A program made the position numbers and the translations under genes. Shown piece after piece: positions 23,990-36,230 of a stretch of 64,000 bases of DNA. Below the pieces are notes generated by a model. That model was not told the origin of the DNA and ran no database searches. It was given only the letters and a program-made list of their open reading frames with translations. Each line of letters starts with the position of its first letter. Position 1 is the first letter of the stretch. This DNA comes from Sipunculus nudus (taxonomy: Eukaryota; Annelida; Sipuncula; Golfingiida; Sipunculidae), in contig CM049319.1 in the NCBI GenBank assembly GCA_026874595.1, positions 61,888,917-61,952,916 of the forward strand. Reading direction: 5' to 3'.

Positions 23990-25222
23990 ATGCTGTGTTT
24001 GGTAAGTGAGGAGGCGACGGTGGCCCAGCCTGACAGGCAGAAAATAACCACGACATCGGGAGTGGAAATGGTGACTCTCAGTGCAGTGAGGAGAAAAAGT
24101 CCCCACGAAGGGCTGTCTAAAGAAAAACAAGGGGGCCACAATGCATTAGGAGTCCAATTTGCTTATTGTAAGGAGTACCAGTATGATTCAATTCTATGGG
24201 ACTTTAAGAGTTCCTTTAGAGGGTGTGGAAAAAGCGCAATGTTGAGTCAATTGGCTAACGGCCACTGCCCTGCCACTGTTAGTCTACATCTTTCGGCCAT
24301 GATGTATACAATTACCGACTTGTAGCTACTTGAATTCATTGTGGTGTGCCATTAGTGTGGTGTTCTTTTAAAGTCCCATTCCGAGTCAGTGAGCAGAAAA
24401 TAAAGACAACCAAGGCGAGGTCCTGCCTGTTTCCTTCTATAGCGGAGCAAAGAAGAAGCCGGGGAAAAAAACAGCGCTTAAGTTCTCTATCAGGGGAGAT
24501 GCAGAGAGTGACACTTGTCTCTTCATTTTGGCGGCCAGCCATGTGTGCACACAGCCATTGAAAATAGAAAGTATCGCTTACAAGTTGTAAATCATATTCA
24601 GAGCAATTTAATTAAACAGTTGAGTGGGAATCTGTGACCTTGCAGTAAGGAGGGACTCAGATCACAAGGTTCCATGACTATCAAATGAGTTGAGACCAGA
24701 GCGGTGATCAGAGCCCTAGAGACGCTCAGCTCCAAAATGTCCCATGAGGCCTTGCATGGTACCGGGCCACTTTTGAAGATGGGCCCAGAAGCCTTTCCTT
24801 GTTGCTGAAATTACAAATATGTCCGCTTTCCGTTGGCAGACCAACGATGCGCTGCATAGTGATAGGCCCCTCTTAATCCAGGATTAGTTGGAAAGTAGCT
24901 TTTCCTGTGACCCTTGAAATTTGGTAATCTTTCATCACTCAAACTCACGCAGAGTAATGTGTGGCCAAAATGAAATATTACCCCGTGGGCCCATATAGGT
25001 TTAGTCTAGTGGTCTGTGGGTGTCCACAGAGGGGGAACGACCCACAAGAAAAATTACTGCCGTGGTTTCTTGCATATCAGGAAAATAGCAAAATATGTGA
25101 ACAATTATTCACTTTCACTGACGATTCTCGTTGGACCGGACCTTCTGGTGATGGGATCAGCGTGCGGCGATAGTGGCGTCCACTGTTATATATATAAAAC
25201 GTCAGGTGCAGACAGAAGGTGA
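23990..25222. other. Longest mixed-composition unique patch, possible conserved non-coding DNA
   Basis: About 1.2 kb with balanced composition and no repeat family. It includes a 15-bp inverted pair, ATGGGACTTTAAGAG (24,196-24,210) and CTTTTAAAGTCCCAT (24,365-24,379), with one mismatch, and a short hairpin CTGTGG-GTGT-CCACAG at about 25,014-25,029. ORFs of 68-111 residues exist on both strands but overlap one another and show no domain, so a coding exon is not supported. It could be a conserved regulatory block or an unrecognised old element. Confidence 0.3.
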
Positions 25223-27941
25223 CAATTATGGCTCCTAATTCGAAATAAAGAACATAAACCAAATGTCAAAAGGGAACAATATACCATTTAAAGAGACAAC
25301 TGATAAATCTGTCGCAAATTTATTCGGTTGACATATTATATATGGTAACTGTTTTGAGAAATTTAGTCAGCGTAACCACATAAATCCTACTCTTATTCAT
25401 TCATTAATAATCGTAAGGAGATATGAGAAATGTATCACTAGATAAATTTCTAATTAATTAGCACAGAAGGGTCTCTGTGTACACTAAGACATGGTAATTA
25501 ATGAAGGCTGGGGCATGTGGCCAAATCCATTAGTAGAATAGGATTCTAGAACATTAGGGATCTTTTTATTTAATCAGGCTGTTTATATCAATGATTCCCA
25601 GTACCACCATTTCATTATGCGATTATTTGATTAATATATGATTCTAATATTTCATTTAGCTCAAGTGCCACTTGGTAATTAGGTATGTCTTAAACAGTAG
25701 AGATGCTGTTTTTAGTGTTACTATGGAATCTGTGAGGAGGGGCATGTGTTCATCCCCACTCATCATGAGTGGATATCATGAAATTTTCAGGGAATTTTGG
25801 GAATGGACCAAAGGAGCACCATATTTTCTCATAAACCCTAAAGCATTTGACTTTTTATTCATGAAGGGGCTATCACAGCACCATTTATCAGAAACTACAC
25901 TAAATATGTGCCCAGCCAGTGAACTTGGTCCATGGAAACCCTGGCCCCAACGAAGTTTGGCAGACATATCCTGCTGCAAATATACATGAAAAATTGTGTT
26001 TACTCTTTAAAAATTTTATTGTATCTTCCAATATTTCCAAAAATATAATTACTCCTGTGCACATGTTGAAAATAACTTCCACCAGGCATGATCAGTGCAC
26101 ATACCTAAAAATCAAGATTTTTAAGCTCACAATTTGTATTTCTTTTGTGTTTATTCTTTATATTTCTTTACTTGCTTAGGAGCTGCCATACATGCACCAG
26201 ATTCAACCTCTGGTCATGCTGTCTTCTTATGGTAAACAGACACCCATGGATTGTGTTTACTCACACATACAACCATATCAACATCTAACAAAGGTGAATT
26301 AGAGATAGAAAGGCCATGTGCCAGGATGGTTTTGCTGGGAAGTTTTTATATCGAGCAAAATAAGCATACAGTGTGAGATAATACACATATTACACAAATA
26401 TTATATGCACCTTTAAGGAAGACCAGATGACAGACACGTTTCCACAGAAACAAAGACAGAACTGAAGAGTTATCATGTACAGCGCAATTACCCTTACTTG
26501 CCATTATAATATCCGGCAACAACCATCCATGGTTTCACCATATTACATCTGACTATATATTTTTGCCAATATTAGCAAAAAAGAAGTCCTTTCATCAGGA
26601 TGACTTTTATATCCAGCCGGACATTTTCCCTTATATAGCACATGATGAAAGTATCAATATAAAACTTAAAGTACCTATATCAATAATAAGAGATATAGTC
26701 TAGCGAAAATGTAAAAGAGTTATAGCATATGGAAACCTGGCAGTGAAGCTAGTAGCATTACCTATTAGAAACCAGTGTATGCTCTAGCTCATAACATACC
26801 CTGCCTTATATTCGTTGTTAATGATGAATATTTCACGGGATATGATGCACATCACTAATTCAGCAAAGATGGTAATTTCTTGGCTTTGTGTTTATGTATA
26901 TCTTGCCCATAAATGCCCATTTGTTCTCCCAGAGCTATAAACCATTTACATCCAGTTATTAAGCTCTGTGGTATATGCTGCTTTTAGATTCAAGCGTATC
27001 CCTTCAGAGACAAAAACCAAGAGTCATATCCTGAGACAGGAAGCTCTAAAGTTTACTTTATGATAAAAAAATTCTGTCCATATAGAAATAGACTGTATGC
27101 ATTGTTTGTTAAGTGACATGACTACTATATATGTATAAATATGAGCATTCATATTGTCCTAATGATATCTTCAGTGAGCATTAGCTACAGCCCTGCAGCA
27201 CAAATATTTTTTAAAACTACTTTTACTTGTTTTGCACTACAGTTTCTGGGTTGGATCGTTTGCCCAGTAAAATTTATTCAGGTATGACAAAATTGGTTCA
27301 AAGCCCGATATTTGTTGTTCAGCATAAGGACATGCAACAATCCCTGTAGACATATAATGAATAATACCATTTTGTTTAGACCTAGTTGAAACAAATTGTA
27401 TTTGAATATTCAGTATGTATATATGAATAGTCAGTATGAGTGCTACTTGTGCTCAAGAATGTCTGATGTGTTTCTCCACCAGGCTCCCATTTATAGCCAG
27501 GCAATGCATGCTGGGAATGGTAAGGAGGGTCTGTCCTTACAGACCATGGCTTCTATATTCACACTTATTTTACTGACTGTACCTAATTTGACCCAGAAAA
27601 AGCTGCTTACATACACTTTTGGTTTAAGAAAGTTTAGTCAATGTTCTATGACACAGTTCTCTCCAGCCTTGGCGGAGGTAATTGCACTCTAATACTGACA
27701 CTCTAATTTGATCTAAAAAGTGTTTTTTATTTGTTTGTGGCACAGAATTTAATTCAGTATTAGGTCAGTTTTGTAATACACAGCATTCTTATGCATACCT
27801 TAGAAGTGTTTCATTTATTATGTTGTAAAGTTCAGTGTATGCACATTACAACACTCCTCCCACAGCCATTCTACACTGAAGACATTCCAGATATCCCTTT
27901 GTGTAACCCCTGCTTTGTATGACAAGGCTATTGTGTCAGAC
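25223..27941. other. Unassigned AT-rich DNA
   Basis: No gene, array or mobile element recognised over about 2.7 kb. The 105-residue ORF at 25,672 and 98-residue ORF at 27,396 have no identifiable domain. Confidence 0.4.
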
Positions 27942-28245
27942 CAGTGGCAGATCCAGGGGGGGGGAGCTGTAGGAAGCTCTGGGAAAAAAAATATGGGCAG
28001 AAGCTCCCCGGTATTATGTTAAATGTATAGTTGAAAGCTTAAAAATGTTACATTGTTATACATCATATGAATAAAATGATAGATTGTACTACAACCCAAG
28101 GATTTCATTCTAAGCTACAAAGATTTTCCCACAAACCCAACTCTGCCTTTCCCCATCTCAGGTTTGCACATATTTTAGATGCCAGTTACATTCTGTGACA
28201 AATGAGCTCCCCCTCCCCCCCCTAAAAATATTAAACCTGCCACTG
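27942..28245. mobile_element. hAT-like MITE
   Basis: It begins CAGTGGCAGATCCAGGGGGG with GGAGCT and ends AGCTCC...CCCCCC...AACCTGCCACTG, giving imperfect terminal inverted repeats with CAGTGGC ends. That terminus followed by a purine-rich G run is typical of hAT-type MITEs. Flanking 8-mers (TGTCAGAC and TCTTTAAC) match only partly, so the 8-bp duplication is decayed or the boundary is off by a base. Non-coding, 304 bp. Confidence 0.6.
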
Positions 28246-29799
28246 TCTTTAACACCATGTTGCACACAGAGCACAGAATTGTAATCAGATGCATTGTGCA
28301 TCCAGCTCCACTAGCTCTTGTTCATCTGAAGTTAAGTTTAAAACAAGATCTGGGTCAGTTTTTAAATATGTATATCAAATGATAATGATAAACGAATGAT
28401 AATATATGCAGAATGAGCTGGAAGATTATTTGAACAACATATTTAATTCAGGTTTGCAGCAGCCAACTCTGAAAAAAATTCCCTGACTATTAATCCATGA
28501 CTTTCAGTTGGTTAAGGATAAATCATCACATAAATTTTGTATTTTGGTCTAAAAAAAAAACACATTATTTCACAGACAACCCAAAGCAAAACTTCATTGG
28601 GAAAATATGTGGAACACCAGAAACATAAATCAGATCCTGTTTTATTGTATATATCACTGCTCAGAAACTGCACTGGTCCATCAGTAATTGATGGTGTTTA
28701 ATGTTGTGTTTCCATACTCTGCATCATCACCCTCATAGATTTTTATGCAAAATTTAAAATGAAACAGCAAATTAGTGAAATTTAAGTCCACCGCTTCTGC
28801 CTCTTGTTTTCTTTCATGCTTCCTGATCAATATGTTTCAGTTTTTATGTTTGCCTGAAGATGTCTCCACATTTCATAATTTATGTTGTGATATAGTAATA
28901 AAATTTATTAGTTTTGTTTTACAGCTGGAGAGAATAAATTTTCTGACAGACTCTCCAAGACCAATCCCAACCAAGGTATGCATTAGAGCAATCACTGACC
29001 CAAATTTTAATGAAATCAGACAATATTTTGGAAAGTTATTGCACGGAAAAGAAAACCTGACAGACTGACAGAGATGACAGACAAACCCAAATCAATGGCA
29101 ACTGTTATGGGAAGCGGGGGACAACAAGAATAAATCTGCCAACACACCAAAACTTTATAAAAGATGCCAAACTCTCTCAATATGATAACTAACTGTTACT
29201 GGCATAGCCATAAAAAATTCCTGATTTTTACCTGACTTACCAAAATATCAAAGAATTCCCTGTCTTTTTATGAAATTACCTTACTTTTTCCTTGACCTTG
29301 ACAATTGGCATCCCTGATAATTTGATTCTCTAAATGTGACCGAATTTGTATGTTAAACTACGGTCTAACCAGTATTCTAGTGTAAATTCACCAATTTCAG
29401 AAGAAATGCCTAAAACCTGTGTCTTCTGGTAAGTTCTGGGCTTGGTTTTTGAAATGGTCATTTTCTAGGACTTTCCTTGAAACCAAGGACATGTAACCTT
29501 GATCAATAATAAGAGCCCATGTAAAAAGGATGGAAAAGCACAGGTAGGCTCTCAGGTAAGTCTAAGGTTAATGGATTTTAATGGTAGAGATTCACTTTCA
29601 GTTGCCATTACATCTCTCTAAAACTCATATCAGCATTAAGGAATAAAATGCAAATAATTACCAAATGCACCAGATCTCTTGCTGAATGTTCCTAAATTAA
29701 CTGGATATTTGTGAAACTACATTTGCATTAGCAGTATCTTTGGTTTAAACTAGCATGATGCTGAGGCAGATGTCTGAATGAATGAAGAAGGCACAAGTT
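28246..29799. other. Unassigned AT-rich DNA
   Basis: No gene or repeat recognised. The 97-residue ORF at 28,775-29,068 has no recognisable domain. Confidence 0.4.
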
Positions 29800-29975
29800 A
29801 AGTGTCTGACCTTGTTAAATATGCATAGATTTTGCAGAGAGTTTTATGCAGGTTAAGAACTTTGTTTGTAGATAATGAGTTTCATGAAAATCCATTGGAT
29901 TATGGATATTTAGGACTTAGGTTGGAATCAAACTTATACATTGATTAATATTTCTATTGAGTTTCATAAAAATCA
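29800..29975 (+). repeat. Partial copies of the 140-bp DR1 monomer flanking the 45-bp array
   Basis: CTGACCTTGTTAAATATGCA (29,806) matches the monomer start, followed by GCAGGTTAAG, GATAATGAGTTTCATGAAAA and a second GAGTTTCATAAAAATCAT at 29,959. The 45-bp array starts immediately after this second phrase. Confidence 0.55.
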
Positions 29976-32900
29976 TGTTATTTAATGCTGTGTTTGTATT
30001 CTGCCAGTAGTGCAGGTTTTGTTAAATGTTTTGTTTGTGTCCAGTAAGCCAGTATGGCAGGCTTTCTTATTAAATGTTGTGTTCATGTTCTGTCTGCCAA
30101 AACCATGTGATTTGTTAAATGCTGTGTTCATCTCCAGTCGGCCAGTATTAAAGGCTTTGTTAAATGTTGTGTTCATTTTCTGTCAGACAGTATTAAAGGC
30201 TTTGTTAAATGTTGTGTTCATTTTCTGTCAGACAGTATTAAAGGCTTTGTTAAATGTTGTGTTCATTTTCTGTCAGACAGTATTAAAGGCTTTGTTAAAT
30301 GTTGTGTTCATTTTCTGTCAGACAGTATTAAAGGCTTTGTTAAATGTTGTGTTCATTTTCTGTCAGACAGTATTAAAGGCTTTGTTAAATGTTGTGTTCA
30401 TTTTCTGTCAGACAGTATTAAAGGCTTTGTTAAATGTTGTGTTCATTTTCTGTCAGACAGTATTAAAGGCTTTGTTAAATGTTGTGTTCATTTTCTGTCA
30501 GACAGTATTAAAGGCTTTGTTAAATGTTGTGTTCATTTTCTGTCAGACAGTATTAAAGGCTTTGTTAAATGTTGTGTTCATTTTCTGTCAGACAGTATTA
30601 AAGGCTTTGTTAAATGTTGTGTTCATTTTCTGTCAGACAGTATTAAAGGCTTTGTTAAATGTTGTGTTCATTTTCTGTCAGACAGTATTAAAGGCTTTGT
30701 TAAATGTTGTGTTCATTTTCTGTCAGACAGTATTAAAGGCTTTGTTAAATGTTGTGTTCATTTTCTGTCAGACAGTATTAAAGGCTTTGTTAAATGTTGT
30801 GTTCATTTTCTGTCAGACAGTATTAAAGGCTTTGTTAAAGGGTGTGTTCATTTTCTGTCAGACAGTATTAAAGGCTTTGTTAAATATTGTGTTCATTTTC
30901 TGTCAGACAGTATTAAAGGCTTTGTTAAATGTTGTGTTCATTTTCTGTCAGACAGTATTAAAGGCTTTGTTAAATGTTGTGTTCATTTTCTGTCAGACAG
31001 TATTAAAGGCTTTGTTAAATGTTGTGTTCATTTTCTGTCAGACAGTATTAAAGGCTTTGTTAAATGTTGTGCTCATTTTCTGTCAGACAGTATTAAAGGC
31101 TTTGTTAAATGTTGTGTTCATTTTCTGTCAGACAGTATTAAAGGATTGGTTAAATGCTGTGTTCATGTTCTGACAGCAAGTATCATAGGCTTTGTTATAT
31201 GCTGTGTTTATGTTCTGTCAGCCAGTATTAAAGGCTTGGTTAAATGCTGTGATCACGATTGTCAGCCAGTATTGTAGGCTTGGTTAAATGCTGTGTTCAC
31301 AACTGTCAGCCAGTATAGTAGGCTTTGTTAAATGCTGTGTTCATGTTCTGTCAGACAGTATTAAAGGCTTTGTTAAATGCTGTGTTCATGTTCTGTCAGC
31401 CAGTATTAAAGGCTTTGTTAAATGCTGTGTTCATGTTCTGTCAGACAGAATAGCAGACATTGTTAAATGCTGTGTTCACATTCTGTCACCCAGTATCGTC
31501 AGCTTTGTTAAATGCTGTGTTCATGTTCTGTCACCCAGTATTGTAGGCTTTGTTATATGATGTTCATGTTCTGTCAGACAGTATTGCAGGCTTTGTTAAA
31601 TGCTGTGTTCATGGTGTTCATGTTCTGTCAGCCAGTATCATAGGCGTTGTTAAATGCTGTGTTCATGTTCTGTCAGCCAGTATTGTTGACTTTGTAAAAT
31701 GCGGTGTTCACATTCTGTCAGCAAGTATGGCAGGCTCTCTGATTAAGTGCTGTGTTCACATTCTGTCAACCAGTATCGTCAGCTTTGTTAAATGCTGTGT
31801 TCATGTTCTGTCAGCCAGTATTGTAGGCTTTGTTATATGATGTGTTCATGTTCTGACAGCCAGTATTGCAGGCCTTGTTAAATGCTGTGTTCATGTTCTG
31901 TCAGCCGGTATCATAGGCTTTGTTAAATGCTGTGTTCATGTTCTGTCAGCCAGTATTGTTGACTTTGTTAAATGCTGTGTTCATGTTCTGTCAGCTAGTA
32001 TGGCAGGCTTTCTTATTAAATGTTGTGTTCATGTTCTGTCAGCCAGTATGGCAGGCTTTCTGATAAAATGCTGTGTTCATGTTCTGTCAGCCAGTATTAT
32101 AGGCTTTGTTAAATGCTGTGTTCATGTTCTGTCAGCCAGTATTAAAGGCTTGGTTAAATGCTGTGTTCACATTCTGTCAGCTAGTATTATAGGCTCTGTT
32201 AAATGCTGTTTTCACATTCTGTCAGCCAGTATTATAGGTTTGTTTAATTGCTGTGTTCATGTTGTCAGACAGTATTAAAGGCTTGGTTAAATGCTGTGTT
32301 CACAATTGTCAGCCAGTATTGTAGGCTTTGTTAAATGCTGTGTTCATGTTCTGTCAGCCAGTATTATAGGCTTTGTTAAATGCTGTGTTCATGTTCTGTC
32401 AGCCAGTATTATAGGCTTGGTTAAATGCTGTGTTAATGTTCTGTCAGACAGTATTTAAGGCTTGGTAAAATATTGTGATCACGATTGTCAGCAAGTATTG
32501 TAGGCTTTGTTAAATGCTCTGTTCATGTTCTGTCAGCCAAAATTGTAGGCTTGGTTAAATGCTGTGTTCACATTCTGTCAGCTAGTATTATAGGCTTTGT
32601 TATATGCTGTGTTCACATTCTGTCAGCCATTATTATAGGCTTGGTTAAATGCTGTGTTAATGTTCTGTCAGACAGCATTAAAGGCTTGGTTAAATGCTGT
32701 GTTTACAATTGTCATCTAGTATTGTAGGCTTTGTTAAATGCTGTGTTCACATTCTGTCAGCTAGTATTATAGGCTTTGTTAAATGCTGTGTTCACATTCT
32801 GTCAGCCAGTATTATAGGCTTGGTTAAATGCTGTATTCATGTTCCGTCAGCCAGTATTAAAGGCTTGGTTAAATGCTGTGTTCACAATTGTCTGCCAGTA

Positions 32901-34510
32901 TAGTAGGCTTTGTTTAATGCTGTGTTCATGTTCTGTCAGCCAGTATCATAGGCTTTGTTAAATGCTGTGTTAATGTTCTGTCAGCCAGTATTGTTGATTT
33001 TGTTAAATGCTGTGTATTTATGTTCTGTCAGTTAGTATGGCAGGCTTTCTTATTAAATGCTGAGTTCATGTTCTGCCAGCCAGTATTAAAGGCTTTGTTA
33101 AATGCTGTGTTCACATTCTGTCAGCTAGTATTATAGGCTCTGTTAAATGCTGTGTTCACATTCTGTCAGCCAGTATTATAGGTTTGGTTAAATGCTGTGT
33201 TCATGTTCTGTCAGACAGTATTAAAGGCTTGGTTTAATGCTGTGTTCACAATTGTCAGCCAGTATTGTAGGCTTTGTTAAATGCTGTGTTCATGTTCTGT
33301 CAGCCAGTATAGTAGGCTTTGTATAATGCTGTGTTCATGTTCTGTCAGCCAGTATCATAGGTTTTGTTAAATGCTGTGTTCGTGTTCTGTCAGCCAGTAT
33401 TGTTGATTTTGTTAAATGCTGTGTATTTATGTTCTGTCAGTTAGTATGGCAGGCTTTCTTATTAAATGCTGAGTTCACGTTCTGTCAGCCAGTATTAAAG
33501 GCTTTGTTAAATGCTGTGTTCATGTTCTGTCAGCTAGTATTATAGGCTTTGTTAAATGCTGTGTTCACATTCTGTCAGCCAGTATCATAGGCTTTGTTAA
33601 ATGCTGTGTTCATGTTCTGTCAGCCAGTATTAAAGGCTTGGTTAAATGCTGTGTTCACAATTGTCAGCCAGTATTGTAGACTTTGTTAAATGCTGTGTTC
33701 TTGTTCTGTCAGCCAGTATTGTTGACTTTGTTAAATGCTGTGTTCACATTCTGTCAGCCAGTATTATAGGTTTGGTTAAATGCTGTATTCATGTTCTGTC
33801 AGCCACTATTAAAGGCTTGGTTAAATGCTGTGTTCACGTTCTGTCAGCCAGTATTGTAGGCTTTGTTAAATGCTGTGTTCATGTTCTGTCAGCCAGTATT
33901 ATAGGCTTGGTTAAATGCTGTGTTAATGTTCTGTCAGACAGTATTTAAGGCTTGGTAAAATAATGTGATCACGATTGTCAGCAAGTATTGTAGGCTTTGT
34001 TAAATGCTCTGTTCATGTTCTGTCAGCCAATATTGTAGGCTTAGTTAAATGCTGTGTTTATGTTATGTCAGCCAGTATTAAAGGCTTGGTTAAATGCGGT
34101 GTTCATGTTCTGTCAGCCAGTATCATAGGCTTTGTTAAATGCTGTGTTCATGTTATGTAGCCAATATTGTAGGCTTATTTAAATACTGTGTTTATGTTAT
34201 GTCAGCCAGTATTAAAGGCTTGGTTAAATGCTGTGTTCATGTTCTGTCAGCCAGTGTTGTAGGCTTTGTTATATGCTGTGTTCATGTTCTGTTAGCCAGT
34301 ATTGTAGGCTTTGTTTAATGATGTGTTCATGTTCTGTCAGCCAGTATTGTAGGCTTTGTTTAATGATGTGTTCATGTTCTGTCAGCCAGTATTGTAGGCT
34401 TTGTTTAATGATGTGTTCATGGCTTGTGGGCCAGTATCTCAGGCTTTGTTCAATGCTGTGTTTGTGTGCTCAGTGCAAGTATCGCAGGATTTCACAAATG
34501 AGACTGTGAC
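29976..34510. repeat. 45-bp satellite: homogeneous block then diverged block
   Basis: About 100 units of 45 bp built from TGTCAGACAGTATTAAAGGC and TTTGTTAAATGTTGTGTTCA. From 30,181 to about 31,145, 22 successive units start exactly every 45 bp with only about three substitutions and no indel. From about 31,146 to 34,510 the units carry GCCAG instead of GACAG, have indels, and show higher-order duplication (offsets of 409 and 1,490 bp). The homogeneous block reads as a 387-residue frame of ALLNVVFIFCQTVLK repeats; because 45 is divisible by three this is expected and is not taken as a gene. Shorter frames of KCCVHVLSASI repeats fill the diverged part. Confidence 0.95.
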
Positions 34511-35924
34511 AGAGCCTCTCCTTTAAAGATTAGATTAACTGTTATCACTATAAGATATGACAAAAATTCAATATTTTTAGTTTACAACAAACCCAAATAC
34601 TTGGTGCCAATTGTCACCAAAAGAAGTGGTGAAAGTGGTGAAAAAAGTCTATTAAGATGGGTAGAGGTAGTCATGTGATCTCATCAAGTGATCTCCTCTG
34701 CCCTTGTTGAACAAGTTTACAACTTCACCAAAAAAATTCCTTAAATTGTAAAGGTGTGCACTATACAGGTGTTTCACTGTTTTTTTTTAAATCAAAATAA
34801 TGGATAAGGGTTACCAATACTTAATGCTTAAATGAATATATATTTTATTTTAAATATTTGGAATTTAAAAGAAAATATAAAAGTATTTTTTTTCTTAGAT
34901 GATACAATCATCTTGTTGATATTATTACTATTATTATTACCATGTTTTAATTGCTGTTATGGTTGTTATTAATTTCATCATTGATTATATTCATATTACG
35001 CATAATGTAGATGAAAAGTTTATACACAGAATAGTCTGTTCCCTGCCAGTAGGATACAAAATGTATGTATGTATGCATGACCCGGAATGTATGCATGTCA
35101 ATATGTGTGAGCCAAATGAACAAACAAAGACAAGACAAATTAAGCAAACGATTAGACCTCTGCCTCATCTGCAATAAACCACAAAAACAGCTGTTACAAG
35201 GTGCCATTTTTTTCACAGAATCTTAGGTAGTCCCTATTTTAAGTAGGGTACCAGCCTAACCAGAAAAATTTGTATTTTAATTCAAGAGGGCCATTACATT
35301 TTTCCTTTTAATTTATCAGCCGCATGTGCTGTAAATACTCCCATCAGTTAACATGTTATTACGGAAATATTGGTTGCCTGATCAAAATACAAGAATTATT
35401 TACAGTTAATAACACAGATTAATTTCAAATTGAAGAAAATACACCAGGCTAATATTTGTTTAAAAAAAAGCAAAACAATCTCTTGGATATGGATTCATGC
35501 CTGATTAGTACCATAACTAATTTATGAAAAGTATGGGACATAACAGAGATATAATGAAAACCCTGTCCAGATATATGGTGCACGGAATTGCATTAGCTTT
35601 TTGACAGAATATTTTCATGATTACTAGTTAATTAAACATACAATATCAATAAAATGTTTTGTGGCCATAGATATCCACTGACTTCTGATTAATAGAGAGA
35701 TATAATAAGATTTTATTAATTGGGAATGTCTTTTTATATAACTTTTGTAAATGAACTGTTCCTATCATGAACTAGAAAAGTATCATCACTAAAAAAATAC
35801 AATTTGCTATTGTTCAATCAGCCGAGGAACGTTTAATATTGACGTCTTTAATATCCTGTACTTTGGAGGGAACTTTGAATGTAAATACAAGACTTTAGGA
35901 AAGATATGAAACGGGAACCTGACT
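34511..35924. other. Unassigned AT-rich DNA
   Basis: No gene or array recognised. A homeodomain-like word TTTTATTAATTGG lies near 35,712. Confidence 0.4.
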
Positions 35925-36165
35925 AAAAAAAAAACCACCTGTTTTATATGACCACCAGCCTATTAAGACAACCCTTGGGTAAACCAAAAGCAATCGCATT
36001 GGTTATAACTGACCTATTTTATAGAACAACCTGTCTATTAAGACCATCCTTGGGTGAACCAAAAGCATTCCTATATATATAAAGGTTGTAACTGACTGTC
36101 TAATAAGACCACCTGTGAATTAAGATCACTTTTGGCAAGTCCCATGGGTGGTCTCATTTCACTGT
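35925..36165 (+). repeat. Dispersed 'GACCACCTGTCTATTAAGACCA' repeat, copy 1
   Basis: Three to four degenerate subunits with ACCACCTG, CTATTAAGACCATCCTTGGG and a closing GGTGGTCTCATTTCACTGTA. The same family is at 43,340-43,500. Confidence 0.6.
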
Positions 36166-36230
36166 ACAGCCAAGTGATCACAGCACTGGGCTGGGAAGTG
36201 GGAGGTGACTGGTTCCTACTCTGCCAGAAT
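36165..36230 (+). repeat. Degenerate tRNA-derived SINE head (possible)
   Basis: CAGCCAAGTGATCACAGCAC resembles an RNA polymerase III A box region, and GGTTCCTACTC (36,211) is a B-box-like match about 45 bp downstream. No tRNA cloverleaf can be closed. Weak. Confidence 0.25.

Noticed and set aside
24196-24379. MITE defined by the ATGGGACTTTAAGAG inverted pair
   Set aside because: Homology stops at both edges of the 15-bp arms and there is no target duplication.
28775-29068. 97-residue ORF as an exon or small gene
   Set aside because: No domain, AT-driven composition, no supporting signals.
30010-31173. 387-residue ORF of 15-residue hydrophobic repeats as a membrane protein
   Set aside because: It follows from the 45-bp period in a homogeneous satellite; the frame collapses as soon as the units diverge.
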